Source: Knoellia sp031844405
GTDB lineage: Bacteria; Actinomycetota; Actinomycetes; Actinomycetales; Dermatophilaceae
DNA length: 64,000 bases
Direction: 5' to 3'
NCBI GenBank assembly: GCA_031844405.1
Contig: JAUZVC010000001.1
Span: 1,674,001 to 1,738,000, forward strand
Shown here piece after piece: positions 45,678-53,517 of the stretch (position 1 is its first letter; each line of letters begins with the position of its first letter). A program made the translations under genes and the position numbers. The notes below the pieces were generated by a model. That model was not told where the DNA came from. It searched no databases and saw nothing but the letters and a program-made list of their open reading frames with translations.

Positions 45678-46253
45678 ATGACCCGGGACACCGCAGTGCA
45701 GGAGCTGCTCGCAGGTGCGTTGGACGGATCGGGAGTCGTCCTCGAAGAGGTCAGCATCACCCCCGCCGGCCGCCGCCGCGTCGTCAGGGTCGTCGTCGAC
45801 CGCGACCTCGACACCACCGGCGACGTCACCGAGACCGTGGACTCCCTCTCGCTCGACGAGATCGCCGAGACGACCCGCACCGTGAGCGAGGTCCTCGACG
45901 ACTCCGACGTCCTCGGCGAGCAGCCCTACACCCTCGAGGTCACCTCGCCCGGCGTCTCCCGGCCGCTCACCGCGCCCCGTCACTTCCAGCGCAACGTCGG
46001 CCGCCTCGTCACCCTCGCCGTCCGTGACGGCGCGCCCGTGACCGGCCGCATCACGCGGGCCGGCGCCGACGACCTCACCCTCGCGATCCCGGCCGTCAAG
46101 AAGACGCCCGGTCGCGACGAGACCTTCCCGTATGCCGTGCTCGACCGTGCCGAGGTGCAGGTCGAGTTCTCGCGCAAGGACGACACCACCCCGGCCCCGG
46201 CCGGCCCCACCGACGACGCCGACGCCGACGCGTCGGGCCACAAGGAGAGCTGA
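45678..46253 (+). CDS. rimP: Ribosome maturation factor RimP
   Basis: A 191-residue 30S assembly factor. LLAGALDGSGVVLEEVSITPAGRRRVVRVVVD opens the N-terminal domain, EVTSPGVSRPLTAPRHFQRNVGRLV is the highly conserved junction, and the Sm-like C-terminal domain follows, with an acidic Pro-rich tail. ATG at 45678 follows GAGAGGGAG. It is first in the rimP-nusA-ylxR-infB operon, 3 bp before nusA. Confidence 0.96.
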   Translation: MTRDTAVQELLAGALDGSGVVLEEVSITPAGRRRVVRVVVDRDLDTTGDVTETVDSLSLDEIAETTRTVSEVLDDSDVLGEQPYTLEVTSPGVSRPLTAPRHFQRNVGRLVTLAVRDGAPVTGRITRAGADDLTLAIPAVKKTPGRDETFPYAVLDRAEVQVEFSRKDDTTPAPAGPTDDADADASGHKES

Positions 46254-46256
46254 CCC

Positions 46257-47513
46257 ATGGACATCGACCTCGCCGTCCTGCGAGGTGTCGAGCGCGAGCG
46301 CGACATCTCGCTCGACGTCCTCATCCCCGCCATCGAGCAGGCGCTGCTGCTCGCCTACCACCGCACCGAGGGCGCCTACCGCAGCGCCCGGGCCGAGCTC
46401 GACCGCAAGACCGGTCACGTGACGATCTGGGCCCGCGAGGAGTTCGAGGTCCCCGTCGAGGACGAGCCCTCCGCGGACAGTCCCTCCCCAGCGTCTGCGG
46501 ACCCGGCGGTTCCAGCCGCCGAAAGCGCAGACGCAAAGGGTGACGGCGCCGACGGCACCACCGACGCACTCGCAGCGTCTGCGGATGCGGCCGCTCCCGC
46601 CACCGCAAGCGCGGACGCAAGCGGTGGGGGCAGCGGCGCCGAGACTGCCGAGCCGGCGCGTCCGCGCACCCGCCGTGAGTACGGCCCCGAGTTCGACGAC
46701 ACCCCGCGCGACTTCGGCCGCGTCGCCGCCGCGACCGCCCGCCAGGTCATCGTCCAGCGCCTGCGCGACATCGAGGACGACGCGATCATGGGCGACTTCA
46801 AGGGCCGTGAGGGCGACATCGTCGCCGGGATCATCCAGCAGAGCCCGGACCCGCGGCACGTCACCGTCGACTTCGGCACCGTCGAGGGCATTCTCCCCCT
46901 CGCCGAGCAGGTCCCGGGCGAGAAGTACGTCCACGGCCAGCGGCTGCGGACCTACGTCGTCAGCGTCAAGCGCGGCATGCGCGGGCCGCAGATCGGCCTC
47001 TCCCGCACGCACCCCAACCTCGTGCGCAAGCTCTTCGCCCTCGAGGTCCCCGAGATCGCGGACGGCAGCGTCGAGATCGCCGCGCTGGCCCGTGAGGCCG
47101 GGCACCGGACGAAGATCGCCGTCCACACCAAGGTCGCCGGGCTCAACGCCAAGGGCGCCTGCATCGGCCCGATGGGCGCGCGCGTGCGGGCCGTCATGGC
47201 GGAGCTGCACGGCGAGAAGATCGACATCGTCGACTACAGCGAGGACCCGGCGACCTTCATCGCGGCGGCGCTCAGCCCCTCGCGCGTGCAGTCGGTCGAG
47301 ATCGTCGACCGCACACTGCGCGCGGCCAGGGTCGTCGTCCCCGACTACCAGCTCTCGCTCGCCATCGGCCGCGAGGGTCAGAACGCCCGCCTCGCCGCCA
47401 AGCTCACCGGCTGGCGCATCGACATCCGCTCGGACAACCCGGGCTCGGGCGCGCCCCGCGAGGGGTCCTCGGGCCCCTCGGGGGCGTCCGGTGACACTCC
47501 GGACCCCCGCTAG
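46257..47513 (+). CDS. nusA: Transcription termination/antitermination factor NusA
   Basis: A 418-residue NusA: N-terminal RNA polymerase-binding domain, S1 domain (VGGI-like GREGDIVAGIIQQSPDPRHVTVDFGTVEGILP), and two KH domains (GACIGPMGARVRAVMAEL, QLSLAIGREGQNARLAAKLTGW). It lacks the C-terminal acidic repeats, normal for actinobacteria. A 65-residue Ala/Ser/Asp-rich insertion (about residues 65-135) interrupts the N-terminal domain and is built on two palindromic DNA copies near 46491-46534 and 46575-46618. Confidence 0.97.
   Translation: MDIDLAVLRGVERERDISLDVLIPAIEQALLLAYHRTEGAYRSARAELDRKTGHVTIWAREEFEVPVEDEPSADSPSPASADPAVPAAESADAKGDGADGTTDALAASADAAAPATASADASGGGSGAETAEPARPRTRREYGPEFDDTPRDFGRVAAATARQVIVQRLRDIEDDAIMGDFKGREGDIVAGIIQQSPDPRHVTVDFGTVEGILPLAEQVPGEKYVHGQRLRTYVVSVKRGMRGPQIGLSRTHPNLVRKLFALEVPEIADGSVEIAALAREAGHRTKIAVHTKVAGLNAKGACIGPMGARVRAVMAELHGEKIDIVDYSEDPATFIAAALSPSRVQSVEIVDRTLRAARVVVPDYQLSLAIGREGQNARLAAKLTGWRIDIRSDNPGSGAPREGSSGPSGASGDTPDPR
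46491..46618 (+). repeat. Two palindromic copies inside nusA
   Basis: Copy 1: GCGTCTGCG at 46491-46499 pairs with CGCAGACGC at 46526-46534 and contains an inner GGCGG/CCGCC stem. Copy 2: GCGTCTGCG at 46575-46583 pairs with a one-mismatch arm at 46610-46618. Both are in frame and encode the low-complexity insertion ADPAVPAAESADA and ADAAAPATASADA, so the insertion looks like duplicated hairpin DNA tolerated in a disordered loop. Confidence 0.6.
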
Positions 47514-47521
47514 GCGCTACC

Positions 47522-47911
47522 ATGGGTGGGACCGACCGGGCTGGACTCCGGACTCGGGCGTTGCACGCGAAGGCGGGCACACGGCATACGTCGACAGTGA
47601 CGGGACCGGTGCGCACCTGTGTGGGGTGCCGGGTGTCGGATAGCCGGTCGGCACTCCTGCGAGTGGTCGTCGGAGGCCACGGGGACCTCGTTCCCGACCT
47701 TCGGCGGTGTCTCCCGGGGCGCGGCGCCTGGCTGCATCCCACCGGAGAATGTTTCGACCTCGCCGTCCGACGACGGGCGTTCGGGCATGCGCTGCGAGTC
47801 AGCGTGCCCCTGGACACCACCGCCGTGGCGGAGGAGATCGCCACCCACGAGCAGACCTGTCCGTCCCAAGAAACCGACCGTGGCTCTGAACAGAGAGTGG
47901 TTCGACGCTGA
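47522..47911 (+). CDS. ylxR: YlxR-family (DUF448) RNA-binding protein
   Basis: A protein of up to 129 residues. RTCVGCRVSDSRSALLRVVV and GRGAWLHPTGECFDLAVRRRAFGHALRV are the YlxR signatures; YlxR lies between nusA and infB in many bacteria and is linked to RNase P regulation. The start is uncertain: ATG 47522 is 8 bp after nusA, but the first 25 residues are not family-like and include a GTATGCCG word read in an atypical frame, so GTG 47597, just before the conserved region, may be the true start. Its stop leads into four overlapping mini-ORFs. Confidence 0.85.
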   Translation: MGGTDRAGLRTRALHAKAGTRHTSTVTGPVRTCVGCRVSDSRSALLRVVVGGHGDLVPDLRRCLPGRGAWLHPTGECFDLAVRRRAFGHALRVSVPLDTTAVAEEIATHEQTCPSQETDRGSEQRVVRR

Positions 47912-47967
47912 TGAGCACCCGATGAGCAACCGATGAGTACTCAGTAATGAGCTCCCCCCAGCACTAA
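47911..47967 (+). promoter_or_regulatory. Ladder of four overlapping mini-ORFs before infB
   Basis: After the ylxR stop (TGA 47909-47911) come four tiny frames, each start overlapping the previous stop: MSTR (47911-47925), MSNR (47922-47936), MSTQ (47933-47947) and MSSPQH (47947-47967). The first three rest on an imperfect 11-bp tandem repeat based on GATGAGCAMCC. No ribosome sites are visible, so any translation would be by reinitiation. A hairpin and the infB ribosome site follow. Confidence 0.4.
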
Positions 47968-47968
47968 G

Positions 47969-48004
47969 GGTCCGTGCCTGCTGCTTCGTCAGGTCGCACG
48001 GACC
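47969..48004 (+). promoter_or_regulatory. Hairpin in infB leader
   Basis: Perfect 9-bp stem, GGTCCGTGC at 47969-47977 with GCACGGACC at 47996-48004, 18-nt loop. It ends 5 nt before the infB ribosome site AAGGAG (48010-48015), so it could modulate IF-2 translation or attenuate transcription. Confidence 0.45.
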
Positions 48005-48019
48005 AGATGAAGGAGAAAC

Positions 48020-50866
48020 GTGGCAAAGGTCCGAGTCAGCGCACTCGCCAAGGAAGTCGGAGTGACCAGCAAGGTCCTCCTCGAGCGCCTCAACGACATG
48101 GGCGAGTACGTCAAGTCGGCGTCCTCGACCATCGAGGCGCCGGTCGTCCGCCGGTACCAGGAGAAGTTCCCCGTCGAGAAGGCGGCTCCTGCCGAGGCTC
48201 CCGCCAAGCCGGCGGCCAAGAAGGCTGCCCCCAAGCCCGCTGCCGCTGCCCCCGCAGCGACGCCGGGCCCGAAGGCTCCCGCTGCGCCCGCCGCACCGGC
48301 CGAGCCCGCCCCCGCGGCGCCCGCGGCCCCCGCGGCCAAGGCCACCCCGGCCCCGGCTGCGCCCGCCCCCGCGGCGCCGGCCCCGGCTGCGCCTGCAGCA
48401 CCCGCCGCCAAGGCGACCCCGTCCGCCCCGGCACCCGCGGCCCCCGCCGCTCCCGCCGCCAAGGCGTCCCCGTCGGCACCGGAGTCCGGTGCCCGTCCCG
48501 CCCCGCGCCCCGGTGCGGGTGCACCGCGTCCCGGCAACAACCCGTTCGCTCCGAGCCAGGGCATGCGCCAGGGCCGCGACGGTGGTCGTGACGGCGGCCG
48601 CGAGGGTGGTCGTGAGGGCGGCGGCGCCGCCCGTCCCGGCAACAACCCGTTCGCGTCGAGCCAGGGCATGCCCCGTCCGCGCAGCGCACCCCGCCCCGGT
48701 GGCGCCGGTGCCGGTGCGGCCGGTCCGCGCCCCGGTGGCCCGCGTCCCAGCCCCGGCATGATGCCGAGCTCGAGCGCCGTCGCGCGCCCGGGTGAGCGTC
48801 CCGGCGGTGCCGGCGGCCGTGGTGGCCGTCCCGGCGCCGGTGGAGGCGGGCGTCCCGGTGGTGGCGGTCCCGGCGGTTTCGCCGGTCGCCCCGGTGGCGG
48901 TGGCTTCCGCGGTGGAGCCGGTCGCGGCTCGACCGCCGGTGCCTTCGGTCGCGGTGGCGGTCGTCCGGGCCGTGCACGCAAGTCCAAGCGCGCGAAGCGC
49001 CAGGAGTTCGAGGAGATGCAGGCGCCGTCGATCGGCGGCGTGAGCGTGCCCCGCGGTGACGGCTCGACCGTCATCCAGGTGCGCCAGGGTGCCTCCCTCA
49101 CCGACTTCGCCGACAAGATCAACGCCAACCCGGCCTCGCTCGTCACGGTGATGTTCCACCTCGGCGAGATGGCCACGGCGACGCAGAGCCTCGACGAGGA
49201 CACCTTCAAGGTCCTCGGCGCCGAGCTCGGCTACGACATCCGCATGGTCTCGCCGGAGGAGGAGGAGCGCGAGCTCTTCGACGCCTTCGACATCAACCTC
49301 GAGATCGGTGTCGACTCCGAGGACGAGGACGACCTCGCGGCCCGCCCGCCGGTCGTCACCGTCATGGGTCACGTCGACCACGGCAAGACGCGCCTCCTCG
49401 ACGCCATCCGCAACGAGAACGTTGCGGGTGACGAGGCCGGTGGCATCACCCAGCACATCGGTGCCTACCAGATCCACAAGGAGCACGAGGGCGTCGACCG
49501 TCCGATCACCTTCATCGACACCCCGGGTCACGAGGCGTTCACCGCCATGCGTGCCCGTGGTGCGAAGGTCACGGACATCGCGATCCTCGTCGTCGCCGCC
49601 GACGACGGCGTCATGCCGCAGACCATCGAGGCGCTCAACCACGCCCAGGCGGCGGACGTCCCGATCGTCGTCGCGGTCAACAAGATCGACGTCGAGGGCG
49701 CGAACCCGGCCAAGATCCGTCAGCAGCTCACCGAGTACAACCTCGTGGCCGAGGAGTACGGCGGCGAGACGATGTTCGTCGACGTGTCCGCGAAGCAGGG
49801 TCAGAACATCGACCAGCTGCTCGAGGCCGTGCTGCTCACCGCCGACGCCGCGCTCGACCTGCGGGCCAACCCCGACCGTGACGCCCGTGGTGTCGCGATC
49901 GAGGCCAACCTCGACAAGGGTCGTGGTGCGACCGCGACGGTGCTCATCCAGTCCGGAACCCTCCGGGTCGGCGACGCCATCGTCACGGGCAGCTCCTACG
50001 GCCGCGTGCGCGCCATGCTCGACGAGCACGGCGTCAACGTCGAGGAGGCGGGCCCGTCCCGCCCGGTCCAGGTGCTCGGTCTCTCCTCGGTCCCGCGCGC
50101 CGGCGACACGTTCGTCGTCGCACCCGACGACCGCACGGCCCGCCAGATCGCGGAGCGTCGCGAGTCGGCCGACCGCCAGGCGAGCCTGGCCAAGGCCCGC
50201 AAGCGCATCTCCCTCGAGGACCTCAACGAGGCGATCGCGCAGGGCAAGGTCGACACCCTCAACCTCATCCTCAAGGGTGACGTGTCGGGTTCGGTCGAGG
50301 CCCTCGAGGACGCGCTGCTCCAGATCGACGTCGGCGACGACGTGGACCTGCGCATCATCGACCGCGGCGTCGGTGCGATCACGATGAACAACATCAACCT
50401 CGCGGTCGCGTCCAACGCGATCATCATCGGCTTCAACGTCCGGGCCGAGGGCCAGAACGCTGACTACGCCGAGCGCGAGGGCGTCGAGATCCGCTACTAC
50501 TCGGTGATCTACCAGGCCATCGAGGAGATCGAGCAGTCCCTCAAGGGCATGCTCAAGCCCGAGTACGAGGAGGTCGAGCTCGGCACCGCCGAGATCCGCG
50601 AGATCTTCCGCTCGAGCAAGTTCGGCAACATCGCCGGATCGATCGTCCGCAGCGGCGAGATCCGGCGCGGCACCAAGGCACGCATCACGCGTGACGGTGT
50701 CGTCGTGTCCGAGAGCGTCGAGATCGCCGGCCTGCGCCGGTTCAAGGATGACGTCACCGAGGTCCGTGAAGGCTTCGAGTGCGGCATCAACCTCGGCTCG
50801 TTCAACGACCTGCAGCTCGGCGACCTCATCGCCACCTACGAGATGAGGGAGAAGCCGCGGGCCTGA
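48020..50866 (+). CDS. infB: Translation initiation factor IF-2
   Basis: A 948-residue GTPase that brings initiator tRNA to the 30S P site. The first 50 residues hold the IF2_N module (VRVSALAKEVGVTSKVLLERLNDMGEYVKS), then about 280 residues of Ala/Pro and Gly/Arg-rich linker. A second IF2_N precedes the G domain (VTVMGHVDHGKTRLLDAIR, DTPGHEAF, NKID). Domains II to IV follow, including EIREIFRSSKFGNIAGSIV. GTG at 48020 follows AAGGAG. No GTATGCCG word was seen in this gene. Confidence 0.98.
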   Translation: MAKVRVSALAKEVGVTSKVLLERLNDMGEYVKSASSTIEAPVVRRYQEKFPVEKAAPAEAPAKPAAKKAAPKPAAAAPAATPGPKAPAAPAAPAEPAPAAPAAPAAKATPAPAAPAPAAPAPAAPAAPAAKATPSAPAPAAPAAPAAKASPSAPESGARPAPRPGAGAPRPGNNPFAPSQGMRQGRDGGRDGGREGGREGGGAARPGNNPFASSQGMPRPRSAPRPGGAGAGAAGPRPGGPRPSPGMMPSSSAVARPGERPGGAGGRGGRPGAGGGGRPGGGGPGGFAGRPGGGGFRGGAGRGSTAGAFGRGGGRPGRARKSKRAKRQEFEEMQAPSIGGVSVPRGDGSTVIQVRQGASLTDFADKINANPASLVTVMFHLGEMATATQSLDEDTFKVLGAELGYDIRMVSPEEEERELFDAFDINLEIGVDSEDEDDLAARPPVVTVMGHVDHGKTRLLDAIRNENVAGDEAGGITQHIGAYQIHKEHEGVDRPITFIDTPGHEAFTAMRARGAKVTDIAILVVAADDGVMPQTIEALNHAQAADVPIVVAVNKIDVEGANPAKIRQQLTEYNLVAEEYGGETMFVDVSAKQGQNIDQLLEAVLLTADAALDLRANPDRDARGVAIEANLDKGRGATATVLIQSGTLRVGDAIVTGSSYGRVRAMLDEHGVNVEEAGPSRPVQVLGLSSVPRAGDTFVVAPDDRTARQIAERRESADRQASLAKARKRISLEDLNEAIAQGKVDTLNLILKGDVSGSVEALEDALLQIDVGDDVDLRIIDRGVGAITMNNINLAVASNAIIIGFNVRAEGQNADYAEREGVEIRYYSVIYQAIEEIEQSLKGMLKPEYEEVELGTAEIREIFRSSKFGNIAGSIVRSGEIRRGTKARITRDGVVVSESVEIAGLRRFKDDVTEVREGFECGINLGSFNDLQLGDLIATYEMREKPRA

Positions 50867-50888
50867 GTCCCGAGGCATCTCGCCTGCC

Positions 50889-50933
50889 GCGAGCGGCCGG
50901 CATACCGACACCCTCGGTATGCCGGCCGCTCGC
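50889..50933 (+). terminator. infB terminator with paired GTATGCCG words
   Basis: A perfect 20-bp stem, arms 50889-50908 and 50914-50933, with a 5-nt CACCC loop, 22 bp after infB. The arms contain CCGGCATACCGA and its complement, so the repeated word forms the loop-proximal part of the stem. It ends the nusA-infB operon; rbfA has its own promoter further on. Confidence 0.75.
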
Positions 50934-50967
50934 CGTCCGTGTCCGGGTCGCCGTCGGTCGCCGTGGC

Positions 50968-50973
50968 TACAGT
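50968..50973 (+). promoter_or_regulatory. Putative DUF4262 gene -10 box
   Basis: TACAGT, 32 nt before the start codon; the leader contains GAGGGGGAG at 50995-51003. Confidence 0.45.
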
Positions 50974-51005
50974 GAGCGCCACGACGGAGTGACCGAGGGG
51001 GAGCA

Positions 51006-51932
51006 GTGGCGCGGGACGACGGTGCGGCGGAATGGATGGGGCCGCTGCCCGCGGCTGCGGGCTGCGACTGCCACGTGTGCCGGCCGGCGGACTCGCTCGA
51101 CGACCTCGAGCGCCGGTCGGTCGACACGGTCCTCGAGCACGGCTGGCAGGTGATGTTCGTCTCCGACGGGGTCGGGTGCGACCACGAGGACGACGGCCAC
51201 CCTCACCACGACGACGAGCACGACCACGACGACCACGGTGAGCCGGGGCCCGCGTTCGCCTACACCGTGGGCCTGTTGCATCGTGCCGGCCACCCCGAGC
51301 TGCTCCTGTCGGGCCTCGACCCCGTGGTCATGCACCACGTGCTCAACGACGTCGCCCGCCGCGTCCTTCGAGGGCGGCTGCTCGACCCCGGCGACGCGCT
51401 CGAGGATGTCCTCGTCGGTGTCCCGCTCGCTGTCGAGCAGGTGGCGCCCGATGCCCTCGCCGACGCGGTGACCTGGTCGAGGTGGTTCCACCGCCGGGAC
51501 GTCGACGCCCTGGCCCTGGTCTGGCCGACGACCGACGACATCTTCCCCTGGCAGCCCGGAGCGCCTGCCGTGCTCCACGAGCGGCAGCCTCCTGCGTGGC
51601 GCGTGCCCGTCGAGCACAGGGGTGGGCTCGCCGTCGACCCCGAGTGGGAGTTCCCGGTGCCACCGGACCGGCTCGCCTTCACCTGCACGCACGTCGCCGA
51701 CGAGGGCGCTGCGGTCCTGTGGGTGGCGCGTGAGCCCGACGAGAGCCGCGGCGAGGACTGGAGCGTGCACTGCGGGGCCGGTGGGCACTCGAACGAGGAG
51801 ATGCGGGTGCTCCACCTGGCGCACCTCGTGCGGTCCACACCGAGCCTGCACGCGCTGGGCGGGCTCGGGCTGGGGGAGCAGGCACACCGTGCCTCGTCCG
51901 ACGACGACTGGTCCGTCGAGCCCCTGGCCTGA
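51006..51932 (+). CDS. DUF4262-domain protein with His/Asp-rich loop
   Basis: A 308-residue protein. CDCHVCRPADSLDDLERRSVDTVLEHGWQVMFVSDG and PAFAYTVGLLHRAGHPELLLSGLD match the DUF4262 layout, a domain of unknown function. A 24-residue insertion (about 58-81: DHEDDGHPHHDDEHDHDDH) is packed with His and Asp and could bind Zn, Ni or Co. Cys20, Cys22 and Cys25 near the N-terminus may form another metal site. It is inserted between infB and rbfA, which are usually adjacent. Confidence 0.75.
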   Translation: MARDDGAAEWMGPLPAAAGCDCHVCRPADSLDDLERRSVDTVLEHGWQVMFVSDGVGCDHEDDGHPHHDDEHDHDDHGEPGPAFAYTVGLLHRAGHPELLLSGLDPVVMHHVLNDVARRVLRGRLLDPGDALEDVLVGVPLAVEQVAPDALADAVTWSRWFHRRDVDALALVWPTTDDIFPWQPGAPAVLHERQPPAWRVPVEHRGGLAVDPEWEFPVPPDRLAFTCTHVADEGAAVLWVAREPDESRGEDWSVHCGAGGHSNEEMRVLHLAHLVRSTPSLHALGGLGLGEQAHRASSDDDWSVEPLA

Positions 51933-51997
51933 CGCCGGGTCGCCGGGGGTGGCGGGTGGCCGGCAGGGCGCTGCTGCCCGCACCCCGTCCGGGCGCA

Positions 51998-52003
51998 TAG
52001 TGT
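51998..52003 (+). promoter_or_regulatory. Putative rbfA operon -10 box
   Basis: TAGTGT, about 36 nt before rbfA, with the ribosome site GAAGGAG at 52026-52032 in the leader. It supports independent transcription of rbfA-truB after the infB terminator. Confidence 0.45.
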
Positions 52004-52038
52004 GTGCGGGCAGGACACCACACGGAGAAGGAGTTGTC

Positions 52039-52596
52039 GTGGCTGACGCCGCACGCGCCCGCAAGGTCGCCGACCGCATCAAGACCCTCATTGCCGCAGG
52101 GCTCGACCAGATCGTCAAGGACCCCGACCTCGGGTTCGTCACGATCACCGACGTCCGGGTGACCAACGACCTCCAGCACGCGTCGGTCTTCTACACCGTC
52201 TTCGGCGACGACGCCCAGCGCGCGAAGACCGCCGAGCTGCTCGCCGCCAACCGCGGCAAGCTCCGCAGCCACGTCGGCCGCAACCTCGGCATCCGGCTCA
52301 CACCCTCGCTCGAGTTCATCGCCGACGCGATCCCCGAGACCGCTGCCCACCTCGAGGTCCTCCTCGCCGAGGCGCGCGAGCGTGACGCCCAGGTCGCCGC
52401 GGCGGCCTCCGGCGCGACCTACGCCGGCGACGCCGACCCCTACCGTCGCGACGACGACGAGGACGCCGAGAACGAGGACGGCGACGAGGCTCCGGCCACC
52501 GGCGCCACCTCCCCCGCCACCACCTCCCCGGCCATGGACGGCACCCCAGCCGCCACCGAGGGCGCCCGCGGCGCCGACGACACCGGCCGCGCGTGA
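52039..52596 (+). CDS. rbfA: Ribosome-binding factor A
   Basis: A 185-residue 30S maturation factor with a KH-like core: RKVADRIKTLIAAGLDQIVKDPDLGFVTITDVRVTNDLQHASVFYTVFG then SHVGRNLGIRLTPSLEFIAD. A disordered acidic tail of about 60 residues follows the core. GTG at 52039 follows GAAGGAG. It overlaps truB by 4 bp. Confidence 0.96.
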   Translation: MADAARARKVADRIKTLIAAGLDQIVKDPDLGFVTITDVRVTNDLQHASVFYTVFGDDAQRAKTAELLAANRGKLRSHVGRNLGIRLTPSLEFIADAIPETAAHLEVLLAEARERDAQVAAAASGATYAGDADPYRRDDDEDAENEDGDEAPATGATSPATTSPAMDGTPAATEGARGADDTGRA

Positions 52597-53507
52597 GCGC
52601 GAGCGTCGACGGACTCCTCGTCGTCGACAAGCCGTCCGACTGGACGAGCCACGACGTCGTCGCCCGCGCCCGGCGGCTCTGCTCCACCCGCAAGGTCGGT
52701 CACGCCGGCACTCTCGACCCGATGGCCACCGGCGTGCTCGTGCTCGGTGTGGGCCGAGCCACCAAGCTGCTCACCTTCCTCGTCGGCAGCGACAAGGACT
52801 ACGACGCGACGATCCGCCTCGGCCAGGGCACCCTCACCGACGATGCCGAGGGTGAGGTGACGAGCTCGCCCGGCGCCGCCGACGTCACCGACGAGGCCGT
52901 CGTGACCGCTGTCGCAACGCTCACCGGCGACATCGAGCAGGTCCCGAGCGCCGTGAGCGCGATCAAGGTCAAGGGGGAGCGGTCCTACCACCGCGCCCGG
53001 GCCGGCGAGGCCGTCGACCTGCCCGCGCGTCCGGTGACGGTCTCCCGGTTCGACGTCCACGACCTGCGACGCAGCGACGTCGGCGGGGTGCCCGTCGTCG
53101 ACGTCGACGTCACCGTGACGGTGTCGTCGGGCACCTACGTCCGCGCCCTCGCCCGCGACCTCGGCAGCGCTCTCGGGTCGGCCGGGCACCTCACCGCGCT
53201 ACGACGCACCCGGGTCGGCGGCTTCGGCCTCGACGTCGCCCACCCGCTCGTCGACCTCGAGGCGCGCCAGGGCGAGCCGATGCCGGTCGTGCCGCTCGCC
53301 GACGCCGCCCGGGCCGGCTTCCCCGCACGCGAGCTGTCGGCCGACGAGGCCCGCACCATCGGCTACGGCCAGCGCCTGCCGTCGGCCGAGCCGGGTCGCA
53401 CCGAACCGGTCGCGGCCTTCGGACCGGACGGCTCGCTCGTCGCGATGCTCGACGAGAGCAGGCCCACGGCCCGGAGCCACGTCGTCTTCGCCCCGGCGAG
53501 TTCGTAG
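52593..53507 (+). CDS. truB: tRNA pseudouridine(55) synthase
   Basis: A 304-residue enzyme forming pseudouridine 55 in the tRNA T-loop. DGLLVVDKPSDWTSHDVVARARRL, catalytic Asp in VGHAGTLDPMATGVLVLGVG, DYDATIRLG, IEQVPSAVSAIKVKGERSYHRARAG and SGTYVRALARDLG are all in place. Its TAG stop (53505-53507) is the first half of the TAGAGT box that likely starts the ribF message. Confidence 0.97.
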   Translation: MSASVDGLLVVDKPSDWTSHDVVARARRLCSTRKVGHAGTLDPMATGVLVLGVGRATKLLTFLVGSDKDYDATIRLGQGTLTDDAEGEVTSSPGAADVTDEAVVTAVATLTGDIEQVPSAVSAIKVKGERSYHRARAGEAVDLPARPVTVSRFDVHDLRRSDVGGVPVVDVDVTVTVSSGTYVRALARDLGSALGSAGHLTALRRTRVGGFGLDVAHPLVDLEARQGEPMPVVPLADAARAGFPARELSADEARTIGYGQRLPSAEPGRTEPVAAFGPDGSLVAMLDESRPTARSHVVFAPASS

Positions 53508-53510
53508 AGT
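53505..53510 (+). promoter_or_regulatory. Putative ribF leaderless promoter -10 box
   Basis: TAGAGT, whose first three bases are the truB stop codon, ends 7 nt before GTG 53518. Confidence 0.45.
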
Positions 53511-53517
53511 GTCCACC

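Noticed and set aside
47510..51127. 1205-residue minus-strand open frame opposite infB
   Set aside because: Shadow of infB with repetitive Gly/Arg/Thr runs mirrored from its linker.
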